Part shown: one piece after another, positions 41,904-51,184 of the stretch
How positions within the stretch are numbered: the stretch's first letter is position 1
Layout: each line of letters starts with the position of its first letter
DNA from: Roseicyclus salinarum
GTDB taxonomy: Bacteria; Pseudomonadota; Alphaproteobacteria; Rhodobacterales; Rhodobacteraceae
Length of the DNA stretch: 64,000 nucleotides
Reading direction: 5' to 3'
Assembly (NCBI RefSeq): GCF_029624655.1
Contig: NZ_JARRSA010000012.1
Coordinates: forward strand, 1 to 64,000
The notes under the pieces: model-generated
What the model saw: only the letters and a program-made list of their open reading frames with translations
Databases searched by the model: none
Told to the model about the DNA's origin: nothing
Program-made: the position numbers and the translations under genes

Positions 41904-43049
41904 ATGAAACTGGCCCCGTCGGAGCATGGCTCCGGAGCAATGATTCATATGCCCGAATGGGTGCCCGAGGAGGCGCGCCAATATCTCGCGCACGTCGCCG
42001 AGGGTCGGTCCATTCGCCATATCGCAAAGGCCCGTGGGCAGGCTCCCTCGACCGTTTCCAGGCGCCTTCGCCGGATCGAGGCACTGCGGGACGACCCCTT
42101 GATCGACGCGGCGCTCGACGCCCTCGCGGCCCATGCCGCGCCGCGCACCACACCTGACGAACCAGACCAGGAGCACGAGAAGATGACCGCACCGTTTCGT
42201 TCGCCGATTGTTTCGGAAGAGGCTACAATATCGCGCGAGGCCCGCAGGATCCTCCGCCGGCTCTGCGAGACCGGCGCGCTGCTCGCCGTGGCGGGCGACA
42301 TGGAAAAGGCCGTCGTGTTGCGCCCCGGACCCGACGGCGAGCAGACCCGGACGGCCGTCGTCGACCGGCAGGTCGCGCAGGCCTTCGCGGTCAAGGACTG
42401 GATCGCCTGCACGAAGACGGGGCGTGTCGCGCGCTACGCGATCACGAATGTCGGGCGCACCGCCCTCAAGCGCCTGATCGAGGACGACCGGCGCCGCCGG
42501 CAGAGTGAAGGCCTCGCCGAGGCGCAGACGCCGTTCCAGGCGCAGCATTCGAGCTGGGGCGAGGCCGCGGTCACGACCGATGCAGGGCTGCGCACCCGGA
42601 TGCGCGTCAACCTCGCGGAATGCCCGCTGGCGAGCCTTGCGCGGCGGCGGGGGCCGGACGGACTGCCGTTCCTGGCGCCTGACCTCGTGCAGGCGGGAGA
42701 AAGGCTGCGCGAGGACTTCGAGCGGGCGCAGATGGGCCCGCGCCTCGGCCAGAACTGGGAGCGGTTTCTGACGGCGGGCTCGGATCGCGGCGGTTTCCGC
42801 AACGATTCGGGGCTGGCCGAGGGACCGCGCGCGGCCCGCCAGCGCGTCATTGACGCCCAGGAGGCGTTGGGGCCGGGCCTTGCCGATGTCGTGATGCGGG
42901 TCTGCTGCTTCCTCGAAGGGCTGGAAACGGCCGAGCGCCGCCTCGGCTGGTCGGCGAGATCGGGCAAGATCGTGCTGAAGATCGGGCTTCAGCGCCTGCT
43001 GAAGCACTACGAGGACCGGCACGGCTTCGTGCCGGCGCTCCGCGAATGA
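41904..43049 (+). CDS. DUF6456-family protein with helix-turn-helix
   Basis: A 381-residue protein. About residues 28-52 form a helix-turn-helix-like segment (EGRSIRHIAKARGQAPSTVSR), and a second winged-helix-like stretch is near residues 120-175 (VKDWIACTKTGRVARYAITN). The C-terminal half (ARQRVIDAQEALGPGLADVV and GKIVLKIGLQRLLKHY) matches my memory of the DUF6456 domain, unverified. This suggests a DNA-binding regulator. The ATG at 41904 has GAGGGAAAGG before it. An imperfect CtrA-type box lies upstream. Targets are unknown. Confidence 0.8.
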   Translation: MKLAPSEHGSGAMIHMPEWVPEEARQYLAHVAEGRSIRHIAKARGQAPSTVSRRLRRIEALRDDPLIDAALDALAAHAAPRTTPDEPDQEHEKMTAPFRSPIVSEEATISREARRILRRLCETGALLAVAGDMEKAVVLRPGPDGEQTRTAVVDRQVAQAFAVKDWIACTKTGRVARYAITNVGRTALKRLIEDDRRRRQSEGLAEAQTPFQAQHSSWGEAAVTTDAGLRTRMRVNLAECPLASLARRRGPDGLPFLAPDLVQAGERLREDFERAQMGPRLGQNWERFLTAGSDRGGFRNDSGLAEGPRAARQRVIDAQEALGPGLADVVMRVCCFLEGLETAERRLGWSARSGKIVLKIGLQRLLKHYEDRHGFVPALRE

Positions 43050-43157
43050 TGCGGCGGGCCGCCCGCGCCGGCCTGCGCGAAAGTTGCGCGGTTACTTTTT
43101 CCCCGCGCTCCACTATCTATCGTCCAACATCCAAGACGAGGAAAGCCGAGAAGGCCC

Positions 43158-44108
43158 ATGCGCGATCTGAAGATCCCCCAGGAACGCCACCCCGAGAAGG
43201 CGCACCGTGCCGACAATGCCCAGCCCAAGAAGCCGAGCTGGATCCGCGTGAAGGCCCCGGTGGGCGAGGGATACCGCAAGACCCGCGAGATCGTGCGCGA
43301 GCACAAGCTCGTCACCGTCTGCGAGGAGGCGGGATGCCCCAATGCCGGCGAATGCTGGAGCCAGGGCCATGCGACCATGATGATCATGGGCGAGATCTGC
43401 ACCCGCGGCTGCACCTTCTGCAACGTGGCCACGGGGCGTCCGCAGGACCTCGACCTGTTCGAGCCGGGCCGCGTCGCCGATGCCGTCCAGAAGCTGGGCC
43501 TGAACCATGTGGTGATCACCTCCGTCGACCGTGACGATCTCGAGGATGGCGGGGCCGAGCATTTCGCGATGACGATCCGGGCGATCCGCAAGCGTTCGCC
43601 CGGCACCACGATCGAGATCCTGACGCCCGACTTCCTGAAATGCGATCCGTCGGTTCTGGAGACGGTGGTCGAGGCGAAGCCCGACGTCTTCAACCACAAC
43701 CTCGAGACGGTTCCGGCGCTTTACCCGACCGTCCGTCCCGGCGCGCGATACTTCCACTCGCTCAGGCTGCTGCAGCGGGTGAAGGAGATGGATCCCGCCA
43801 TGTTCACGAAGTCGGGCATCATGGTGGGGCTCGGCGAGGACCGCCAGTCGGTCCTGCAGGTCATGGACGACATGCGCGCGGCGGACGTCGATTTCCTGAC
43901 CATCGGCCAGTACCTTCAGCCGACGCCCAAGCACCACGCCGTGGACCGTTTCGTGCATCCCGACGAATTCGCGGCCTACGAGAAGTCGGCCTATGGCAAG
44001 GGCTTCCTGATGGTCTCGGCAACGCCGCTGACGCGGTCGAGCTACCATGCGGGCGACGATTTCGAACGCCTGCGGGCCAACCGGATGGCGAAGCTCGGCA
44101 TCGCCTGA
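43158..44108 (+). CDS. lipA: Lipoyl synthase
   Basis: Radical SAM enzyme that inserts two sulfurs into protein-bound octanoyl groups to make lipoate. It has 316 residues. The auxiliary cluster cysteines are in [12 protein letters not shown], the radical SAM cluster in [10 protein letters not shown], and the C-terminal serine ligand is in [11 protein letters not shown]. The ATG at 43158 fits homologs; GAGGAAAGCCGAG lies upstream. Products are needed by pyruvate and 2-oxoglutarate dehydrogenases. It appears to be transcribed alone; the downstream cytochrome gene converges on it with an 11-bp gap. Confidence 0.97.
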   Translation: MRDLKIPQERHPEKAHRADNAQPKKPSWIRVKAPVGEGYRKTREIVREHKLVTVCEEAGCPNAGECWSQGHATMMIMGEICTRGCTFCNVATGRPQDLDLFEPGRVADAVQKLGLNHVVITSVDRDDLEDGGAEHFAMTIRAIRKRSPGTTIEILTPDFLKCDPSVLETVVEAKPDVFNHNLETVPALYPTVRPGARYFHSLRLLQRVKEMDPAMFTKSGIMVGLGEDRQSVLQVMDDMRAADVDFLTIGQYLQPTPKHHAVDRFVHPDEFAAYEKSAYGKGFLMVSATPLTRSSYHAGDDFERLRANRMAKLGIA

Positions 44109-44119
44109 GGGCCTGTCGC

Positions 44120-45013
44120 CTAGTCCGACGCCTCGGGCAGCGCCTTGAGGTAGGCCGCGATGGCCTGCCGGTCGGCGTCGTCAAGGTTCGCAAGGTTGCG
44201 CACGACGCTCGCCATCGACCCGCTCGCGGTGTCGAAGTCGGGCGCGAAGCCGTCCTTAAGGTAGGCCGCGATCTCGTCCCGGCTCCAGGTCAGGTCGTCC
44301 GGGGTCAGGGCGGGGATCGTGCCCGTTCCCGACGGGTTCGGCGCCCCCGCGAACCACCGGTCTCGATCCAGACCGCCCGTGGCGTCTCGCGGCGTGTGGC
44401 ATTCCGCGCAATGGGCGAGCGCCTCGGCGAGGTAGCGTCCGCGCATGGCCTCCGCCCCGAGCGCGCCCCGCACGGCGAAGTCGTCGTGCACGTTCAGGAG
44501 CTTCCAGAGGCCGATCCCCCGCCGGATCGTGAAGGGAAACGCAAGCTCGTGCGGCTGGCTGGGCGTGTCCGAGGCGGGCAGCGTCCGCCAGAACGCCCAG
44601 AGGTCCACGATATCCTGCCGCTCGGCGAGCGCGTAGGAGGCATAGGGGAAAGCGGGGTAGTAGTGGCGCCCGTCGGGTGAGACGCCCCGTGTAACGGCGG
44701 TGACGAACTGGGCCTGCGTCCAGCCGCCGATGCCATGCTCGGCGTCCATCGAGACGTTTGGGGCGACGAAGGTCCCGAAGTCGGAATTCAGCCGGCCGCC
44801 GCCGGACAGAACGAGCCTGTCCTCGCCTGTCGCGTCCTCCGCCGCGTGGCACGACGCGCAGCCGGCAGCCCAGAACACGGCCTCGCCCCGCGAGGCGTCC
44901 CCCTCGAGCCCGGCTAGGTCTGCTTCGCTCAGGTGCGCGGGCCACGTCAGCGCGGTGAACGCGCCGAGGCCCACGAGGGCGAGGGCTGCGGATATGAGGA
45001 CGACTGCGCGCAT
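44120..45013 (-). CDS. Diheme cytochrome c
   Basis: A periplasmic or membrane-anchored electron carrier of 297 residues. The N-terminal hydrophobic segment (VLISAALALVGLGAFTAL) may be an anchor or a signal without a clear cleavage site. Two heme-binding CxxCH motifs are visible: CASCH in WAAGCASCHAAEDATG and CAECH in LAHCAECHTPRDATG. Start: ATG at 45013 (MRAVVLISA). A cytochrome c'-like gene lies 44 bp upstream on the same strand, so the two form an operon. Similar proteins accept electrons from dehydrogenases. The partner is unknown. Confidence 0.88.
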   Translation of the reverse strand: MRAVVLISAALALVGLGAFTALTWPAHLSEADLAGLEGDASRGEAVFWAAGCASCHAAEDATGEDRLVLSGGGRLNSDFGTFVAPNVSMDAEHGIGGWTQAQFVTAVTRGVSPDGRHYYPAFPYASYALAERQDIVDLWAFWRTLPASDTPSQPHELAFPFTIRRGIGLWKLLNVHDDFAVRGALGAEAMRGRYLAEALAHCAECHTPRDATGGLDRDRWFAGAPNPSGTGTIPALTPDDLTWSRDEIAAYLKDGFAPDFDTASGSMASVVRNLANLDDADRQAIAAYLKALPEASD

Positions 45014-45057
45014 CGCGGGGATGCGGGGCCAGCCGTCGCGGCGGCCCCGCCTCGGGG

Positions 45058-45525
45058 TCAGTCTTCGGCCTGGTAGGTGTCGTGGCAGGCGCCACAGGCG
45101 GCCCCCACCGGCCCGAGAGCGCCGCGCATCTGGTCGAGGCCGCCGCCGGCCGCCGCGGCGAGCCCGCCCGCCGCCGCGCCGAGGGCCTGGTATTTCTCGT
45201 CGAAATCCGCCCGGCTCTCCCAGATCTCCGGGAGGGCCCGCGTGCCGATCAGTGCCATGTTGTCGGTGCCCTCGGGCCAGGAGAAACGCTGGTCGATCGA
45301 GGATAGCGCCACGAGGTTGTCGGCGGCTGCCTGCGCCGTTTCGGCGTCGTAGTCGGCATCGCCGCGCGCCATGCTCACCAACGTGCCGAGGTTCAGCCCC
45401 ATGAGCTTCATCTGGCCCTGCCGCGCCTCGACAGGAAACGGGAGATCCTGTGCGATGGCGGGCGGCGCGGCCGAAAAGGCGGCGGCGAGCGCTGCGAGCG
45501 CGAGAAACGACGTGCGGATGGTCAT
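45058..45525 (-). CDS. Cytochrome c'/c556-type protein
   Basis: A 155-residue periplasmic protein with a clear signal peptide (MTIRTSFLALAALAAAFSAA, cleavage likely after AIAQ) and four-helix-bundle composition. A single heme motif CGACH lies close to the C terminus (GAACGACHDTYQAED), as in class II cytochromes c. The ATG at 45525 is preferred because it begins the signal peptide; 23 further in-frame codons upstream look non-coding. It precedes the diheme cytochrome gene in a two-gene operon. The physiological role is not readable. Confidence 0.88.
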   Translation of the reverse strand: MTIRTSFLALAALAAAFSAAPPAIAQDLPFPVEARQGQMKLMGLNLGTLVSMARGDADYDAETAQAAADNLVALSSIDQRFSWPEGTDNMALIGTRALPEIWESRADFDEKYQALGAAAGGLAAAAGGGLDQMRGALGPVGAACGACHDTYQAED

Positions 45526-45637
45526 GGTGCTGAATGCTCCGATACGAATTGAATGGCTGTGCTGAGAGCGTACGGACCTGCGACACGCCGTCAATGAAAC
45601 GTTCCGTGATGCCCCGCACAGGCGGGTGCCTGCGCGC

Positions 45638-46201
45638 TCAGCCCGTGGGCGCGCCCATGCGGACCTTGCCGATGAAGGGCAGGTTGCGGTTTCTCTGGGC
45701 GTAGTCGATGCCGTAGCCCACCACGAACTCGTCGGGGATCTCGAAGCCGGTCCAGTCGGCGCGAACGTCCACCTCGCGGCGCGTCGGCTTGTCCAGAAGC
45801 GCGATGGTCCGCAGGCGGCGGGGCTTTCGCGTCTTCAGAAGCTTCACCACGTGGTCGAGGGTGAAGCCCGTGTCGACGATGTCCTCCACCACCAGCACGT
45901 CGCGCCCGGCGATCTCGCCGCGAAGATCCTTGAGGATGCGCACCTCGCGCGAGGAATGCATTGCGTCGCCGTAGGAGGAGGCTTCGAGGAAATCGACCTC
46001 GACCGGCAGATCGAGTTCGCGCACGAGGTCCGCGATGAAGACGAAGCTGCCGCGCAGAAGGCCCACGACAACCAGTTTCTCGGTCCCCGCGAAGGCCGCC
46101 TCGATCTCGCGGGCGAGCGCCTCGATGCGGGCCGCGATGGACTTGGCCGAGATCATCTGCACGACCTCGTAGCTGCCGTTTCCACTGGGCTGCGCCATCA
46201 T
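45638..46201 (-). CDS. hpt: Hypoxanthine phosphoribosyltransferase
   Basis: Salvages hypoxanthine (and guanine) with PRPP to IMP or GMP. It has 187 residues. The PRPP-binding loop reads [32 protein letters not shown] loop and the C-terminal [20 protein letters not shown] segment are typical of HPRT. The hypoxanthine could come from the adenine deaminase at 10539-12233, and the IMP product feeds guaB. Two adjacent ATGs are possible starts. It is divergent from the COQ10-like gene. Identification is strong. Confidence 0.94.
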   Translation of the reverse strand: MMAQPSGNGSYEVVQMISAKSIAARIEALAREIEAAFAGTEKLVVVGLLRGSFVFIADLVRELDLPVEVDFLEASSYGDAMHSSREVRILKDLRGEIAGRDVLVVEDIVDTGFTLDHVVKLLKTRKPRRLRTIALLDKPTRREVDVRADWTGFEIPDEFVVGYGIDYAQRNRNLPFIGKVRMGAPTG

Positions 46202-46290
46202 GTCCCCCTGTCGGATCCGGCCCGGAACCTTGATTTCCGGAACCGTTTTTAAGACATGCGGTTGAAACGCGAAAGATGGAAAGGCCCGGG

Positions 46291-46755
46291 ATGCCCGCGC
46301 ATTCGGAAACCAGAAGGCTGCCGCACACGGCCGAGCAGATGTACGACCTTGTCGCGGACGTGGCGAATTACCCGAAGTTCATCCCGTGGATCGCGGCGGC
46401 GCGCGTGCGCTCGGTCACGCCCGAGGGCGACCACGAGGTGATGCTTGCCGATCTCGTCGTGGGCTTCCGCATGTTCCGCGAGAAATTCCTGTCGAAGGTC
46501 ACGATGTGGGAGGGGACGCGCCGCATCGACACCGAATACATTGAGGGACCGTTCCGGCACATGCGCTCGACCTGGGTGTTCCGCGACGTGGACGAGGGCG
46601 GCTGCGAGGTCAGCTTCGACGTGGATTTCGAGTTCCGCAACAGGCTTTTGCAGGGGGCCGCGGGCCTGTTCTTCCACGAGGCGATGCAACGCATCGTGCG
46701 CGCCTTCGAGGCCCGCGCCGACGAGTTGCATGGAAAGGACGCCGCGACCGTCTGA
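46291..46755 (+). CDS. COQ10/RatA-like START-domain protein
   Basis: A lipid-binding START/polyketide-cyclase fold protein of 154 residues, close to mitochondrial COQ10 and bacterial RatA. Segments are [23 protein letters not shown] at the N terminus (positions 8-30; quoted in part, [15 protein letters not shown]) and the C-terminal helix [23 protein letters not shown]10 proteins bind ubiquinone and support respiration; RatA was described as a 70S association inhibitor. I chose the ATG at 46291 ([11 protein letters not shown]), and an ATG five codons earlier is possible. Which role applies is inferred. Confidence 0.85.
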   Translation: MPAHSETRRLPHTAEQMYDLVADVANYPKFIPWIAAARVRSVTPEGDHEVMLADLVVGFRMFREKFLSKVTMWEGTRRIDTEYIEGPFRHMRSTWVFRDVDEGGCEVSFDVDFEFRNRLLQGAAGLFFHEAMQRIVRAFEARADELHGKDAATV

Positions 46756-46773
46756 GCCTTGGGCGGCGCGCGC

Positions 46774-47238
46774 TCAGCCGAGGGCGTCCAGCACCATGGC
46801 GAGCGCGTGCTCGACGCTGGCGGCGCGCACGGCGTCCCGCCCGAGGGGCCCGAACTCGACCGTTTCCGTTCGGACTTTGTCGTCCCACGCGACGCCGAAG
46901 CACACCCGGCCCTCGGGCTTGTGCTCGGACCCGCCAGGGCCCGCGATGCCGGTGACGGCGACCGCGATGCTGGCATGGGAGCGGTCGAGCGCGCCGCGCG
47001 CCATCTCGGCCGCGACCGGTTCGGAGACGGCGCCGTGGGTGTCGAGCGTGGCGCGCGCGACGCCCAGCATCTCTATCTTGGCGGCGTTCGAATAGGTCAC
47101 GAAGCCGCGGTCCAGCACCTTCGAGGATCCAGGCACGTCGGTGATCCGCGCGGCGATCAGCCCACCGGTGCAGCTTTCGGCGGTGGCGAGCATCCAGCCC
47201 TTGTCCGCGACCGCCCTGATGAACGCCTCGGCGCTCAT
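46774..47238 (-). CDS. pncC: CinA C-terminal-type nicotinamide-nucleotide amidase
   Basis: Stand-alone CinA C-terminal domain, 154 residues. These enzymes deamidate NMN to nicotinate mononucleotide in NAD recycling. Motifs are MLATAESCTGGLIAARITDV, GFVTYSNAAKIEMLGV and AVAVTGIAGPGGSEHKPEG. The N-terminal CinA domain is absent, as in many proteobacteria. The ATG at 47238 overlaps the pgpA stop by 4 bp, making this the last gene of an ispDF-pgpA-pncC operon. Identification is strong. Confidence 0.92.
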   Translation of the reverse strand: MSAEAFIRAVADKGWMLATAESCTGGLIAARITDVPGSSKVLDRGFVTYSNAAKIEMLGVARATLDTHGAVSEPVAAEMARGALDRSHASIAVAVTGIAGPGGSEHKPEGRVCFGVAWDDKVRTETVEFGPLGRDAVRAASVEHALAMVLDALG

Positions 47239-47732
47239 GACGTGGCGATCATGGGGACATGGGCGATGACTGCGGCCGCCGCCACGACCAGCGCGGCGAT
47301 CCAGCCCGCGATCAGGTCGTCGGCCATCACGCCCATCGCGCCTTCCTGCCGGTCGGCCCAGCCCACGGGGCCCGGCTTCCAGATGTCGAAGAGACGGAAG
47401 GCCACGAAAGCCGTAACGATGCCGGGCCAGAGCGCGAGGAAGTCCGCGCCTGCGAAGGCCGCGCCGAAGGACACCGGCCAGAGCGCGATCCATTGTCCCG
47501 CCACCTCGTCGATGACGATTTCGGAGGGGTCCTTGATGTCGCTGTCCGCGATCTCGCGCCCGACCGCCCACCACCCGGCCGCCGTCACCACGACGGTCGC
47601 TGCGGCAAGCAGCCAGAAGCCGCCGGCCTCGTGCAGCGCCCATGCCAACGGGATCGCCGCGAGGCTTCCCCATGTGCCGGGCGCGGGACGGATGTGGCCG
47701 ATGCCGAAGAGGGTCGCGATCATGCCTGTCAT
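47235..47732 (-). CDS. pgpA: Phosphatidylglycerophosphatase A
   Basis: Inner-membrane phosphatase producing phosphatidylglycerol from its phosphate. It has 165 residues with three to four hydrophobic spans. Family segments are [18 protein letters not shown], the acidic [14 protein letters not shown] (DEVxGQ-type motif) and [16 protein letters not shown], followed by [10 protein letters not shown]. It overlaps ispDF upstream (ATGA) and pncC downstream (ATGA), so all three are translationally linked. Identification is firm. Confidence 0.94.
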   Translation of the reverse strand: MTGMIATLFGIGHIRPAPGTWGSLAAIPLAWALHEAGGFWLLAAATVVVTAAGWWAVGREIADSDIKDPSEIVIDEVAGQWIALWPVSFGAAFAGADFLALWPGIVTAFVAFRLFDIWKPGPVGWADRQEGAMGVMADDLIAGWIAALVVAAAAVIAHVPMIATS

Positions 47733-48916
47733 CGTTTCACCAGCGTCACGGTCGCAAGCGCCGCGATCCCTTCCTCGCGCCCGGTGAAGCCGAGCCGTTC
47801 CGTCGTCGTGGCCTTGACCGACACGCGGCCCTCCTCAATGCGCAGAAGCCGCGCCAGTTCCGCCCGCATCGCCGCCGCATGCGGGCCCACCTTGGGCCGC
47901 TCGCAGATCAGCGTCACGTCGGCATGTGTGATCGCGAAACCCCGATCCGTGGCGATGTTCACGGCATGGGTCATGAAGACATGGCTTGCAGCCCCCTTCC
48001 ATTGCGGGTCGCTCGGGGGGAAATGGGTGCCGATGTCGCCCTCGGCCAGCGCGCCGTAGATGGCGTCGGTCAGGGTGTGCAGGCCCACGTCGGCGTCCGA
48101 ATGGCCCTGGAGCCCGCGCTCGTGCGGCACCTTCACGCCGCAGAGCATGACGTGATCGCCCGGCCCGAAGCGGTGCACGTCGAAGCCGTTGCCGGTGCGG
48201 ATGTCCATCGTGGTGCGGTCCTCCTCGACGATCCGCGCGGCGCGGGCGAAGTCGCCCGGCGCGGTGATCTTGATGTTGTTCTCGTCGCCCGGCGTGATCG
48301 CGACGGCAAGCCCGCCGGCGCGCGCCACCTCAACGTCGTCGGCCGCCGCGCCGCCGCGGTCTGCATGGGCGGCATGGGCCGCGCGGATCGCCCCGAGGTG
48401 GAAGCCCTGTGGCGTCTGCGCCCGCCAGAGCCCGTCGCGCGCCTCGGTGCCCGTGACCGTGGCCGCGCCGCGCCAGAGCGCGTCCGTGACGGCGAGGGCA
48501 GGGGCCGCGCCCTCGTGGCTGGAGAGCGCGGCGAGCACGCCGTCGATCACCTCGCGGCGCACCAGTGGGCGGGCGGCGTCGTGGATCAGCACGAAGGGCA
48601 GCGCCCCCGAGACTGCGGCAAGGCCCGCCCGCACCGAGGCGTCGCGCGTGTCGCCGCCTTCGACGTCGCGCAGCGGCTTGGCCGAAGCGACGCCGCTTGC
48701 GGCATAGAGTTCGGCATCGGCGGCGTTCCGAACCACGACGATTTCACCGATCGCGGGGTGCGCGTCGAAGGCCGCGACCGTCCGGGCCAGCACCGATTGT
48801 CCGCCCAGGTCACGGAATTGCTTGGGCAATCCCGCGCCCGCACGCACGCCCCTGCCGGCAGCGACGATGATCGCTGCGGCGACGGGAGGGGCTGGTTCGC
48901 GGGTCGGGTCGTTCAT
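47729..48916 (-). CDS. ispDF: Bifunctional IspD/IspF of the MEP isoprenoid pathway
   Basis: A 395-residue fusion. Residues 1 to about 230 are the cytidylyltransferase IspD ([30 protein letters not shown]). From about 236 the cyclodiphosphate synthase IspF begins ([11 protein letters not shown]; metal ligands in [27 protein letters not shown]). The two enzymes act at the third and fifth steps of the pathway; fusion is common in alphaproteobacteria. The first gene of a tightly overlapping operon with pgpA and pncC. It is divergent from dusB. Identification is firm. Confidence 0.95.
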   Translation of the reverse strand: MNDPTREPAPPVAAAIIVAAGRGVRAGAGLPKQFRDLGGQSVLARTVAAFDAHPAIGEIVVVRNAADAELYAASGVASAKPLRDVEGGDTRDASVRAGLAAVSGALPFVLIHDAARPLVRREVIDGVLAALSSHEGAAPALAVTDALWRGAATVTGTEARDGLWRAQTPQGFHLGAIRAAHAAHADRGGAAADDVEVARAGGLAVAITPGDENNIKITAPGDFARAARIVEEDRTTMDIRTGNGFDVHRFGPGDHVMLCGVKVPHERGLQGHSDADVGLHTLTDAIYGALAEGDIGTHFPPSDPQWKGAASHVFMTHAVNIATDRGFAITHADVTLICERPKVGPHAAAMRAELARLLRIEEGRVSVKATTTERLGFTGREEGIAALATVTLVKR

Positions 48917-49011
48917 GCCGCCGGTTTACGGGCATCCCGTTCCCCGCACAATGCGACGCTGTATTTGCCTAAATAATGTGCAATAAGGTCAATCTGTGAT
49001 CTGAGCGCCCG

Positions 49012-49041
49012 GCCCCGCCTTGAAAGGAGGGGCTTTCCTTT
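49012..49041 (+). promoter_or_regulatory. Hairpin plus T-rich tract in the dusB leader
   Basis: A 22-base hairpin (49012-49033) with nine base pairs, one mismatch and a TGAA loop is followed by TTTCCTTT. It resembles an intrinsic terminator but sits 56 bp upstream of the dusB start in a divergent promoter region. It may be an attenuator of the dusB-ntr operon or the end of a short RNA. Confidence 0.4.
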
Positions 49042-49097
49042 GAACTCCGGTGCGGCCCGCACTATCGACTAGATCGTCGTGCACAAGGATTGAGCAT

Positions 49098-50084
49098 TTG
49101 TCCGTTTCGCTGGCAACAATGGACCTGTCGCCGCCCGTGATCCTCGCCCCCATGGCCGGGATCACGGACCTTCCGTTCCGGCGCCTCGTGGCGTCGTTCG
49201 GGGCGGGCCTTGTCGTGTCGGAAATGGTGGCGAGCCAGGAAATGGTCGAGGCCAAGCCCTCGGCGCGCGCCCGCGCCGAACTGGGCCTTACCGAAGCTGC
49301 GACCGCCGTGCAGCTCGCTGGCCGCGATCCGCGGTGGATGGCCGAGGCCGCGCGCATCGCCGAAGGGCAGGGGGCGCGGGTCATCGACATCAACATGGGG
49401 TGCCCGGCCAAGAAGGTCGTGGGCGGACTTTCGGGATCGGCGCTGATGCGCGACCTCGACCACGCGCTGACGCTGATCGAGGCGGTCGTGGGCGCGGTGG
49501 GCGTGCCGGTGACGCTGAAGACGCGGCTTGGCTGGGACGACACGGCGCTGAACGCGGCAGATCTCGCGCGGCGGGCCGAGGGAGCGGGCATCTCCATGAT
49601 CACGATCCACGGGCGGACGCGCTGCCAGTTCTACAAGGGCCGCGCCGACTGGGCGGCCATCCGCGCGGTCAGGGACGCCGTGCGCATCCCGGTGATCGCC
49701 AACGGCGACATCAGGGACGCCGCGGACGCCGCGCGCGCGCTGGAGCGATCGGGCGCGGACGGGGTCATGGTTGGCCGCGGTGCGCAGGGCCGGCCCTGGG
49801 CGCTGGCCGGGATCGTGGCCGCGCTGTTCGGGACGCCTGCGCCGCGCATTCCCCGGGGCGCGGCGCTGGCCGCGATGGTGGCCCGCCACTACGAGGACAT
49901 GCTGTCCTTCTACGGCACGGCTCTGGGCCTGCGCGTCGCGCGCAAGCATCTCGGCTGGTACATGGACGAGGCCGGGACGCCCGGCGCCTTGCGCAAGAGC
50001 GTCCTGACCGCGACCGACCCGCGCGCGGTCCTGCGGGCGATCCACGCGGCCCTCGCCGCCGCACCGCAGGCGGCCGCCGCATGA
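49098..50084 (+). CDS. dusB: tRNA-dihydrouridine synthase DusB (NifR3-like)
   Basis: FMN enzyme reducing uridine in the tRNA D-loop (position 17 in E. coli DusB). I chose TTG at 49098 because AAGGA lies eight bases before it and the extra residues (SVSLATMDLSPP) complete the first strand. An ATG at 49119 would remove seven residues and has no good site. The product is 328 residues with APMAGITDLPFRRL, the catalytic Cys in INMGCPAKKVVGG and TIHGRTRCQFYKG. It heads the ntrBC genes as in Rhodobacter (nifR3-ntrB-ntrC), and its stop overlaps the ntrB start. Confidence 0.92.
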   Translation: MSVSLATMDLSPPVILAPMAGITDLPFRRLVASFGAGLVVSEMVASQEMVEAKPSARARAELGLTEAATAVQLAGRDPRWMAEAARIAEGQGARVIDINMGCPAKKVVGGLSGSALMRDLDHALTLIEAVVGAVGVPVTLKTRLGWDDTALNAADLARRAEGAGISMITIHGRTRCQFYKGRADWAAIRAVRDAVRIPVIANGDIRDAADAARALERSGADGVMVGRGAQGRPWALAGIVAALFGTPAPRIPRGAALAAMVARHYEDMLSFYGTALGLRVARKHLGWYMDEAGTPGALRKSVLTATDPRAVLRAIHAALAAAPQAAAA

Positions 50085-51151
50085 CGCAGGTGACGAACTC
50101 GCTCTGGGCCTCGCTTCCGGTGCCCGCGCTGCTCGTCGATGCCGAGGACCGGATCTGCGACGTGAACCCCGCCGCCGAGACCTTTCTCAACGCCTCGCGG
50201 AAATCGCTCGAGGGCCATCCCGTCTGGGACAAGATCTTCGTCGACGCCCCGCTCGAGGACGCCTTCTCGCGCATCCGCAGCGGCCACTCGGCGCTGTTCG
50301 TCAATTCGGTGGACGTGGGCACCGGCAGCCGCAAGCCCGTTTCATGCGACGTGCAGATCGCGCCGCTTGTGGACAAGCCCGACCATGTGCTGGTCCTTCT
50401 GGAAAACCGCGAGCTTGCCGGGCGGCTCGACCGGGCGATGTCGTCGAAATCCGCCGCGAAGTCCGCGATCGGCATGGCCGAGATGCTGGCCCACGAGATC
50501 AAGAACCCGCTCGCGGGCATCACCGGCGCGGCACAGCTGATCTCGATGAGCGCCAGCGGCGAGGAGCGCGAGCTGACCGACCTCATCGTCGAGGAGACGC
50601 GGCGCATCCTGAAGCTTCTGAGCCAGGTCGAGGAGTTCGGCAACGTCCGCCCGCCCGAGCGGCGCGCGGTCAACATCCACGACGTGCTCGACCGGACGCG
50701 CAAGCTTGCCGCAGTGGGCTTCGCCGCGCACATGCGCATCGAGGACGACTACGACCCGTCGCTGCCGCCGACATGGGCCGATCCCGACCAGCTGCAGCAG
50801 GTTTTCCTGAACCTTCTGAAGAACGCGGCCGAGGCGGGCCGGTCGGGCGGCACGATCCGGATCAGGACGTTCTACGAGCTGTCCCTGAAGGTGCGCCGCC
50901 GCGACGGGACGGGCGGCGCCGTCCCCCTGCAGGTCGAGGTCATCGACGACGGGCCGGGCATTCCCCCCGACATCGCCGCCGACATCTTCGAGCCCTTCGT
51001 CTCGGGCCGCGAGAACGGAACCGGCCTCGGCCTCGCGCTGATTTCCAAGATCATTTCCGACCATGACGGCTGGATCGCGGTGGATTCCGTTCCCGGCCGC
51101 ACCGTCTTCCGCATCTCCCTTCCCATCGCGCCGCGCGAGGTCCCGCCATGA
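50081..51151 (+). CDS. ntrB: Nitrogen regulation sensor kinase NtrB
   Basis: Cytoplasmic histidine kinase/phosphatase that sets NtrC phosphorylation under PII control. It has 356 residues with no membrane span. An N-terminal PAS domain (VDAEDRICDVNPAAETFLN) precedes the DHp motif with the phospho-acceptor His in MLAHEIKNPLAGITGAAQLI and an HATPase domain (NLLKNAAEAGRSGG; DDGPGIPPDI; GTGLGLALISKI). ATG overlaps the dusB stop (ATGA), and ntrC starts 33 bp after its stop. Identification is strong. Confidence 0.95.
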   Translation: MTQVTNSLWASLPVPALLVDAEDRICDVNPAAETFLNASRKSLEGHPVWDKIFVDAPLEDAFSRIRSGHSALFVNSVDVGTGSRKPVSCDVQIAPLVDKPDHVLVLLENRELAGRLDRAMSSKSAAKSAIGMAEMLAHEIKNPLAGITGAAQLISMSASGEERELTDLIVEETRRILKLLSQVEEFGNVRPPERRAVNIHDVLDRTRKLAAVGFAAHMRIEDDYDPSLPPTWADPDQLQQVFLNLLKNAAEAGRSGGTIRIRTFYELSLKVRRRDGTGGAVPLQVEVIDDGPGIPPDIAADIFEPFVSGRENGTGLGLALISKIISDHDGWIAVDSVPGRTVFRISLPIAPREVPP

Positions 51152-51184
51152 GCGCGCGCGCCCTGAAAACCGGAGCATACTGAC

